Shown in pieces: positions 18,841 to 25,548 of a DNA stretch of 38,858 nucleotides. A program made the translations under genes and the position numbers. The DNA lies in the NCBI GenBank assembly GCA_024683975.1, contig JAIKXR010000004.1, forward strand, positions 1 to 38,858, given 5' to 3'. Under the pieces are notes generated by a model, which saw only the letters and a list, made by a program, of their open reading frames with translations, did not search any database and was not told where the DNA came from. Within the stretch, counting starts at the first letter, position 1, and each line of letters begins with the position of its first letter. The stretch is from Paludibacteraceae bacterium. GTDB taxonomy: Bacteria > Bacteroidota > Bacteroidia > Bacteroidales > Paludibacteraceae.

Positions 18841-19965
18841 TCAAACAAATTCTAACATATTTGTTTGGTTTATCACTTTGTATGGCGCGGCGGGATATAA
18901 TTCTGCAAAAGCACTCGGCACTTTCGGCATACGCTGCCCCCACTTGAACTCAAAGGCGGCAATGTCTCCGTTTGTCTCTTCAATAAGGTTAATCTCCTGC
19001 CCGGAATAGGTGCGCCAGAAATAATGTTTTGACAGAAATCCTTTGTTTTTTTGTTGTTTGAGACGTTCTGAGATGAGATAGTTTTCCCACAGAGCTCCGA
19101 CATCCTGCCTGACAGCAACGGGACGGAAATCGCCTATGACAGCATTCCGTATTCCGGTATCAGTAAAATAGACTTTCCCCGGCTTGGTCACTTCGCGTCT
19201 CGGATTGCGGGAGAAGGCTGGCAGACGATAGATAACAAATGTCTTCTGAAGCAGATCGATATACTTTTCTACGGTGTTTCTGCTCAAAGCCAACTTTACG
19301 GCAATCTCCTCATAACTTACTTCGCTTCCTATCTGATATGCCAATAATTGAAGCAGTTGCATCATCTTGCTTGAATTCTTTATGCCATCCACCATCAGAA
19401 TGTCTTTAAGCAGATACACCTGCACGATTTCCGTCAGATAGCGTTGTTTGCGCTCCGCCTGAGGAATAAGAGTCAGTTCGGGGTAACTTCCGTAAATCAG
19501 CTGCCAATCCAATGTCTTCAAGAATTCCACACGCGTGGTGGCGGTGAGTGTCTCCTCAACAGACAAAGGGAACAGTTGGAACTCATAACTTCTGCCGACC
19601 AACGGATTTCCCGCTTTGTTTTGCAAGTCAAAAGAAGAGGATCCGGTAGCAATGACAGAGACTCCATCCACCTCGTCAACTATCAGTTTCAGAATCTGTC
19701 CAATCCCGTTGATATGCTGGGCTTCGTCAATGACAAGCAACTCCGTGTCGGAAAACAACTGTCTGAAATGGGAGGCTGTACGATTCTGCAGCAATGCAAC
19801 GGAGGATTGATCCTCCCCGTTAAGAACACTAACTTTGCCATTAAACTCTTTGGCAATATGATTAACAAGAACCGTTTTACCGACACGCCTTGCCCCATAA
19901 ACCAACATTACCTTCTGCGGTCGCATTTCGCTTCTGATGATATTGGCAATTTCACGCTCAATCAT
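18841..19965 (-). CDS. AAA ATPase with DUF4143 domain
   Basis: VMLVYGARRVGKTVLVNHIAKEF (Walker A), LLVIDEAQHI (Walker B), C-terminal DUF4143-like region. Confidence 0.93.
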   Translation of the reverse strand: MIEREIANIIRSEMRPQKVMLVYGARRVGKTVLVNHIAKEFNGKVSVLNGEDQSSVALLQNRTASHFRQLFSDTELLVIDEAQHINGIGQILKLIVDEVDGVSVIATGSSSFDLQNKAGNPLVGRSYEFQLFPLSVEETLTATTRVEFLKTLDWQLIYGSYPELTLIPQAERKQRYLTEIVQVYLLKDILMVDGIKNSSKMMQLLQLLAYQIGSEVSYEEIAVKLALSRNTVEKYIDLLQKTFVIYRLPAFSRNPRREVTKPGKVYFTDTGIRNAVIGDFRPVAVRQDVGALWENYLISERLKQQKNKGFLSKHYFWRTYSGQEINLIEETNGDIAAFEFKWGQRMPKVPSAFAELYPAAPYKVINQTNMLEFV

Positions 19966-19988
19966 AGTAAGTATTCGTTTTTATGCCG

Positions 19989-20047
19989 CAAAACTACATT
20001 TTTTTCAACGTATTGCAAAAATTCACACTATTTTTTTCAATACGTTG
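19989..20047 (-). promoter_or_regulatory. Promoter/operator of the DUF4143 ATPase gene
   Basis: Minus strand TTTG-N19-TAGTTTTG; spacer contains CAATACGTTG and an upstream copy has CAACGTATTG, 32 nt apart in matching flanks. Confidence 0.6.
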
Positions 20048-20069
20048 CAAAAATTTGCCACTTCGGTTT

Positions 20070-21170
20070 TCAGAACTCCATCAGGTAGGCTTTGATAAAG
20101 TCGTCTATGTCGCCGTCCATTACCGCACTGACATTGCTTGTCTGGTAGTTCGTACGGTGGTCTTTGACCCGGCGGTCATCGAAGACGTATGAGCGGATCT
20201 GGCTGCCCCATTCGATTTTTTTCTTTCCTGCCTCCACTTTGGCTGCGGCTTGTCGCCTCTTTTCCAATTCGAGTTCATACAACTGGCTGCGCAAGTGGCG
20301 CAGTGCGTTCTCACGGTTCTTGGGCTGGTCGCGTGTCTCGGTGTTCTCAATCACAATCTCGTCCGGCTGTTCAGTAAGGGGGTTGATGAACTTGTAGTGC
20401 AGGCGCACGCCTGACTCGACCTTGTTGACGTTCTGCCCGCCGGCACCAGAACTGCGGAAAGTGTCCCAACTCAGATTGGCGGGATTGACCATAACCTCAA
20501 TTGTATCGTCAATGAGCGGAACCACAAAGACGCTGGCGAAACTGGTCATCCGCTTGCCCTGCGCGTTATATGGGCTGACACGGACGAGCCGGTGCACACC
20601 GTTCTCGCTCTTCAGATAGCCGTAGGCGAAGTCGCCCTCCACGTTGAAGGTGACAGTCTTGATACCCGCTTCGTCACCCTCCTGCAGGTTGGCGATGGTC
20701 ACTTTGTAGTTGTGTTTTTCGCAGTAACGCTGGTACATGCGCATCAGTTGTTCAGCCCAGTCTTGTGCTTCTGTCCCTCCTGCTCCGGCCACTATCTTCA
20801 GTACAGCCGACATAGGGTCTTCCTCGTGGGAGAGCATATTCTTCATCTCAAGGTCTTCAACGGCTGCCAACGCATTTTCGTAGGCTTTGTCCACTTCATC
20901 TTCGGTTACTATTTCATCGCGGAAAAAATCGTAACTGAGAGCCAGTTCGTCGGTTGTCTTGCGTACCTCCTCGTAGCCTTCTATCCAGCGTTTGAGTGAT
21001 TTGACTTTTTTGAGCTGTGCTTCGGCTGCTTTGGCATCGTTCCAGAACTCAGGGGTCTGTGTATGCAGTTCTTCTTCAGACAGTTGGATGCGTTTTTCGT
21101 CAATCTGGAGGTACTGTTTGAGTTTGTCGGCACGCTGCTGTATGTCTTTCAGTTGTTCAAGAGTAATCAT
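20070..21170 (-). CDS. prfB: Peptide chain release factor 2 (no in-frame stop in the classical frameshift region)
   Basis: MITLEQLKDIQQRADKLKQYLQIDEKR...AGAGGTEAQDWAEQLMRMY...SSGAGGQNVNKVESGVRL. Track start 21218; ATG at 21170 preferred. Confidence 0.95.
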   Translation of the reverse strand: MITLEQLKDIQQRADKLKQYLQIDEKRIQLSEEELHTQTPEFWNDAKAAEAQLKKVKSLKRWIEGYEEVRKTTDELALSYDFFRDEIVTEDEVDKAYENALAAVEDLEMKNMLSHEEDPMSAVLKIVAGAGGTEAQDWAEQLMRMYQRYCEKHNYKVTIANLQEGDEAGIKTVTFNVEGDFAYGYLKSENGVHRLVRVSPYNAQGKRMTSFASVFVVPLIDDTIEVMVNPANLSWDTFRSSGAGGQNVNKVESGVRLHYKFINPLTEQPDEIVIENTETRDQPKNRENALRHLRSQLYELELEKRRQAAAKVEAGKKKIEWGSQIRSYVFDDRRVKDHRTNYQTSNVSAVMDGDIDDFIKAYLMEF

Positions 21171-21227
21171 ATAATAAGGTATAATATTGTTATTGTTTAT
21201 GGCGGGTACAGATGTCAAAACGGGATG

Positions 21228-23057
21228 TCAGAAGAGATTGTTAATCATCTCGCTATTGAGCAGTACGGCTATTGTTTTGCCGGAGGGGGTGAGTCGGAAG
21301 TTGCGTTTTTGCATAAGTTTGGCCACAATATTGGTCATTTCGTCTTCTGTGAGCGGTCTGCCGTACGGCATTGCCGCGCTTTTAGCCATAGCCCATGCTA
21401 TATGTCTTTCGCGTTCATCGCCTGCCGCCGGGCCTGTTTCGCGTATGCTGTCGAGTATCTGTTGCAGGACGAGCAGTTCGTTTTGGTTACCCACCAGGAC
21501 TGGTACGCCGGTGACGTTGTAGCTGCCTCGTGTTATAGGTGACAGGTCGAAACCCAAGTCATGAAAATAGGTTTTGTTTGCCTCCACTAACGGTTCATCT
21601 TCTATGCCTACATCCCATATCTCCGGGAAGAGCAGTTGCTGCACTTCGCCGTTATGTTCGTTGAGGCGTTTGCGGCATTGGTCGTATAGCAGCAGAGCGT
21701 GGGCACGGTGCTGGTCAATGAGCAGCAGTCCTTGCGTGGTCGGCTGAACAATATACTTGCCTGCCAACTGATATGGGATTCCTTGAAGAGTGTCGGTATA
21801 GTCTTGTTCAAAGAGCGTTTCCGCAGTTGTTTTTTTAGCGGATGTGAGTTGTTGAATCTGTTGCTCTTCTAATGGGGTGTATAGTGTTTGCCAGTTACGG
21901 TCGATAGGGTTGCGTTGTACATCGCCGGAATGTGTGGAGCGGAAAGGATTGTAGGATGTGTCGCGTTTGAGAAAATCAGAGGGAACAGGGATGTTTGAGT
22001 CGGGTCGGAAGACAGGCATTTCGATTTTGCCTGCAGTGTCAAAATCGATTGACGGAACGATATTGAACTTGCCTAATGCTTCCCGAACGGTAGCAAGAAG
22101 GATGGGGAAGATGAGTTGTTCATCGGCAAATTTGATTTCTGTTTTAGTGGGGTGTATATTGACATCGATAGCTTCGGGATTGATGTCGAAATATATGAAG
22201 TAAGAAGGGCTGCTGTCGCCGTGCAGCAGACCCTGATAGGCTGTCATTACCGCTTTGTGGAAATACGGATGACGCATAAACCGTTTATTGACGAAGAAGT
22301 ACTGCTGTGGGTTCTTATTGGCGGCCTCCGGCAGTCCTACAAAGCCGTGAATAGTGACGAGTTCGCTTTCTGACTGTATGTCTATGAGTTGTCGCGAATA
22401 CGGGTTGCGCGAGCCACGACCAAAGACTGTTTCGATGCGTTGTTTGTCGGTTCCTGCTTTGAGATTCCATAGCGTTTCATCGTTATGGATAAGTGTGAAA
22501 CGCACTTGCGGATTGACCAGAACGATGCGGAAGAACTCCTGCATTATGTTTCGCATCTCAGTCTGGTCTGTTTTGAGAAACCGTCTGCGTGCGGGAACGT
22601 TGAAGAATAGGTTTTTGACACGCATATTGGTGCCTTTGGCGCATTGTACGGGTTCTTGCCGGAGTACCTGCGACCCGCTTATCTCTATCAGTGTTCCGAG
22701 TTCGTCCTCTTCTCTGCGTGTTTGCACTTCGACGTTAGCCACCGCACAGATACTCGCCAATGCTTCTCCGCGAAAACCCATCGTATGCAGTGCAAAGAGA
22801 TCGGATGCCTGTGCTATTTTAGAGGTTGCGTGACGCTCGAAAGCCATACGTGCGTCTGTTTCGCTCATGCCCTGTCCGTCGTCAGCCACTTGCAGCAGTG
22901 TCCGCCCTGCGTCTCTGACGATAATCTGCACGTATGTGGCTCCAGCATCAAGCGAGTTCTCCACCAGCTCTTTGAGGCAACTGGCTGGCCGTTGAATGAC
23001 TTCGCCGGCTGCAATCTGGTTGGCTACACTGTCGGGCAAGAGACGAACTATATCCAT
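21228..23057 (-). CDS. mutL: DNA mismatch repair protein MutL
   Basis: MDIVRLLPDSVANQIAAGEVIQRPASCLKELVENSLDAGA...FRGEALASI. Confidence 0.97.
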   Translation of the reverse strand: MDIVRLLPDSVANQIAAGEVIQRPASCLKELVENSLDAGATYVQIIVRDAGRTLLQVADDGQGMSETDARMAFERHATSKIAQASDLFALHTMGFRGEALASICAVANVEVQTRREEDELGTLIEISGSQVLRQEPVQCAKGTNMRVKNLFFNVPARRRFLKTDQTEMRNIMQEFFRIVLVNPQVRFTLIHNDETLWNLKAGTDKQRIETVFGRGSRNPYSRQLIDIQSESELVTIHGFVGLPEAANKNPQQYFFVNKRFMRHPYFHKAVMTAYQGLLHGDSSPSYFIYFDINPEAIDVNIHPTKTEIKFADEQLIFPILLATVREALGKFNIVPSIDFDTAGKIEMPVFRPDSNIPVPSDFLKRDTSYNPFRSTHSGDVQRNPIDRNWQTLYTPLEEQQIQQLTSAKKTTAETLFEQDYTDTLQGIPYQLAGKYIVQPTTQGLLLIDQHRAHALLLYDQCRKRLNEHNGEVQQLLFPEIWDVGIEDEPLVEANKTYFHDLGFDLSPITRGSYNVTGVPVLVGNQNELLVLQQILDSIRETGPAAGDERERHIAWAMAKSAAMPYGRPLTEDEMTNIVAKLMQKRNFRLTPSGKTIAVLLNSEMINNLF

Positions 23058-23108
23058 AAGAAACGTCAGATACCTGTGATTATGATATCTGTTTTGTTGT
23101 GCTTTTTT

Positions 23109-23342
23109 TTACAAGACGAAATAATAGATTAGGAAGGCCAAAAGCAACAAGGCAATCCAAAAGGCGAGTCTGGACTTGTTTTTGGCTTCTCTTTCTCTTT
23201 TGCGCCGCTCATATTCATCGCGCAGAGAGTGATTATGGAGGCGCGCAAGCTTCTCCTTGCGCGCCTCTTTTTCCTCATCGTAGTAAATGGGTCGATGATC
23301 CCATTCACGAGGTTTATTTACTTTCGGGAACAGTATAGACAT
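23109..23342 (-). CDS. Small charged protein with C-terminal transmembrane segment
   Basis: 77 aa, MSILFPKVNKPREWDHRPIYYDEEKEARKEKLARL...RLAFWIALLLLAFLIYYFVL; sits between mutL and a lipoprotein gene on the same strand. Confidence 0.75.
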   Translation of the reverse strand: MSILFPKVNKPREWDHRPIYYDEEKEARKEKLARLHNHSLRDEYERRKREREAKNKSRLAFWIALLLLAFLIYYFVL

Positions 23343-23349
23343 TCGCTAA

Positions 23350-25032
23350 TTATTTCACGATAGCAAGGAATTGTTCGTCCTCGGCGTATTTAGCGAATTC
23401 TATATCTGAACGTGCTCTTTGTTTGAGCGCGGGATTCTGTGCGATTGCGCTCTTGAGGTTGCTGTAAACAGCCTCGCGGTCGTTGGTGCGTGCGCCTACG
23501 ATTGCGCTCAAATAAGCGGTGGTGGCATTGGGGTGTTCAACAGCTGCGAGAGCTTTGCGTGCGCCTGCGTAATCCTCGTTGAGGATCATCTGGGTGGCGG
23601 CATTGTTGGTGTTGGCACCTGCGTAAGACTTTTTAGCTTTTGCATAGTCACCTTTCATCGTATAGAGTGTACCCATAGCTGCTTGCAGGTCACCTTGTGT
23701 ACCTACGGCCTTGCCAAGACGCTCTTCGGCTTTCTTCAGGTCATTGTCAGAGAGAGCCATAACGCCCGCGTTGTAATTGACATCAGGATCGTTGGGTGCC
23801 AAAGAGAGAGCTTTGGCGTAGTTACGGCGAGCCTCGTCCATATTGCCTTGCGCATAATAAATCATACCCATATTGTTGTATGCGCGATAGTCGTTGTACT
23901 GGTCAGCAACTTTCTTATAGATGTCCATTTTCTCGTTGGTGTTGTTGGTCAGAGTGGCAGCGTAAAGGAGTTCCTCAACGTTGAGTTTGGCAGGATCGTT
24001 GGCTGCGAGTCTGGCTATTTCTTCGTCAGACTTGCCGATGATGTCGGTGGTGAGGACGATGCGGCTGCGACGGAGAGCGGGCAGAACATCGGTTGCGAGC
24101 GTCTTGTAAACGGCAGCGAGGTTCTTTATCTGTACTTCTCTTTCTTCGGGGTCGCTATACATGCTCAGGACGCGGAGAACCATCTCTTTGTCTTCAACAT
24201 TGCTCTTTTGAACAGCCTCTTTGAAGCCTTCCCAGTCTTCGGGAGTGATGTCTGACTTGATGTCAGTTTTGATGCGGCTCTTGCGTAGGATGCGCTCCAT
24301 ATAACGCTGCGAGTTCTTTTCGCGGTTGTTAGCGAGTGAGGTGTTGAGGTCAACACTGCCGTCGGGGCTGGCGTAAGCGAGTACTTCGAGGTTGTTGATG
24401 GCTTTGTTCTCAGCCTTGGCAGCTTCTGTGATAGCGTCTTTGAGAGCCTTCATCTCTTTGCTGTTAAGCTGTGAGTCACGGAGGTTAGCCTGTTGGATAA
24501 GGAACATGATGTCAGCCTCTTGTGTCTCTTGGATGATGCGTTGGAACTTGTCGGGAGTCACCTGTGCGCGTACCTCGTTGGGGTCAATAAGTTTAGCGGT
24601 TGTCACAACGCCGTCAGCGATTTTGACATCGGGAATCTCAACCGTTTTTTTGCCCTTGCGGGCTTCGAAGCGCAGATAGAGTTCTGATTTGGCCATTTCG
24701 GGGACGAAATCGAACGAAGCGTTTTGAGTGTAGGTACCGCCGTTGCGATAGCTGACAACTTTACCGTTTTCTTTTACTTTTTCACCAATGTAAGTGACAG
24801 GTTCGCCAAGCACTTCTTTGCCGTTGTATTTGAGGACGGGAGTCACTACAACAACGCCGTTTTTAGCGAATTTTTTACGCGGAAAAGTACCTGTAATGTG
24901 AGCATTGACTTTGTTGCCCACTACGGTCAGCGGATTAGGATTGACGCTGATTTGCTCCGGCTGAACGGGAGCACCGCATGATGTCAGCAGTATGGCTGCC
25001 ACCAGCGACAGAAAAAGGAAACTTTTTTTCAT
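23350..25032 (-). CDS. TPR-containing lipoprotein with OmpA-like middle region
   Basis: MKKSFLFLSLVAAILLTSCGAP lipobox; LEVLAYASPDGSVDLNTSLANNREKNSQRYM (OmpA-like); C-terminal TPRs. Confidence 0.9.
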   Translation of the reverse strand: MKKSFLFLSLVAAILLTSCGAPVQPEQISVNPNPLTVVGNKVNAHITGTFPRKKFAKNGVVVVTPVLKYNGKEVLGEPVTYIGEKVKENGKVVSYRNGGTYTQNASFDFVPEMAKSELYLRFEARKGKKTVEIPDVKIADGVVTTAKLIDPNEVRAQVTPDKFQRIIQETQEADIMFLIQQANLRDSQLNSKEMKALKDAITEAAKAENKAINNLEVLAYASPDGSVDLNTSLANNREKNSQRYMERILRKSRIKTDIKSDITPEDWEGFKEAVQKSNVEDKEMVLRVLSMYSDPEEREVQIKNLAAVYKTLATDVLPALRRSRIVLTTDIIGKSDEEIARLAANDPAKLNVEELLYAATLTNNTNEKMDIYKKVADQYNDYRAYNNMGMIYYAQGNMDEARRNYAKALSLAPNDPDVNYNAGVMALSDNDLKKAEERLGKAVGTQGDLQAAMGTLYTMKGDYAKAKKSYAGANTNNAATQMILNEDYAGARKALAAVEHPNATTAYLSAIVGARTNDREAVYSNLKSAIAQNPALKQRARSDIEFAKYAEDEQFLAIVK

Positions 25033-25085
25033 TCTTTATTTGTTTTGTTTTGTTTAATTTGCTTCAAGCGCACATAATTCGGCGG

Positions 25086-25117
25086 CAAAAGTACTATGTA
25101 ATAAATGAATGTGCAAA
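25086..25117 (-). promoter_or_regulatory. Candidate promoter of the TPR lipoprotein gene
   Basis: Minus strand TTTG-N20-TACTTTTG. Confidence 0.65.
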
Positions 25118-25142
25118 TTTTTTTTCAAAATTATTATTATTA

Positions 25143-25349
25143 GCGTTATTAACGCGTGATTTTTAGAATTTGGAATAGTGTTTAAAATAGTTATTGGCAG
25201 AGTGAGGGTCAGAACAGCAGCCTTCGGACGAGGTGAGTGTTCTGTGCGGATGATATCCGCACTCAAGGGACAAAATCGAAGGCGGATGTATGTGAGTCGA
25301 TGTAAGTACGGTGTAAACTGCTTTGACCTCCGGGCGACCTATGGGAAAG
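25143..25349 (-). ncRNA. Candidate structured small RNA
   Basis: Own promoter at 25356-25386 (minus TTG-N20-TACCTTTG). Nested stems: GCCTTCG/CGAAGGC, GTGCGGAT-atc-ATCCGCAC, AGCAG/CTGCT plus flanking GAGGTCA/TGACCCTC. GCGTTAaTAACGC plus AT-rich tail at the 3' end. No convincing ORF. Confidence 0.4.
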
Positions 25350-25355
25350 ACAGCG

Positions 25356-25386
25356 CAAAGGTAGGGCGTTTGGATGACAGGAACAA
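25356..25386 (-). promoter_or_regulatory. Candidate promoter for the structured RNA or a long leader of the TPR gene
   Basis: Minus strand TTG-N20-TACCTTTG. Confidence 0.5.
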
Positions 25387-25414
25387 GGACAAAAACGGAT
25401 TATTACGTGCGGTG

Positions 25415-25446
25415 TTGCAGAAATGAAAAGAAAAGCCGTATCTTTG
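25415..25446 (+). promoter_or_regulatory. Candidate promoter of the FAD/Fe-S dehydrogenase gene
   Basis: TTG-N21-TATCTTTG. Confidence 0.55.
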
Positions 25447-25462
25447 CAAGCGGGAATTATGT

Positions 25463-25548
25463 AGTTTAGAGTTGAAAGTTGAAGGAAGTCTTTAGTTAAG
25501 AGTTTAGAGTTGAGAGAAGTTGAGAGTTTATAGTTGATAGTTGAGAAT
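25463..25548 (+). repeat. Degenerate purine-rich low-complexity repeat (AGTTGAGAG/AGTTTAGAG) in the dehydrogenase 5'UTR
   Basis: gtttagagttgaaagttgaaggaagtctttagttaagagtttagagttgagagaagttgagagtttatagttgatagttgagaat. Confidence 0.75.

Noticed and set aside
23419-24255. 278-aa + strand ORF
   Set aside because: Antisense to the well-supported TPR lipoprotein gene.
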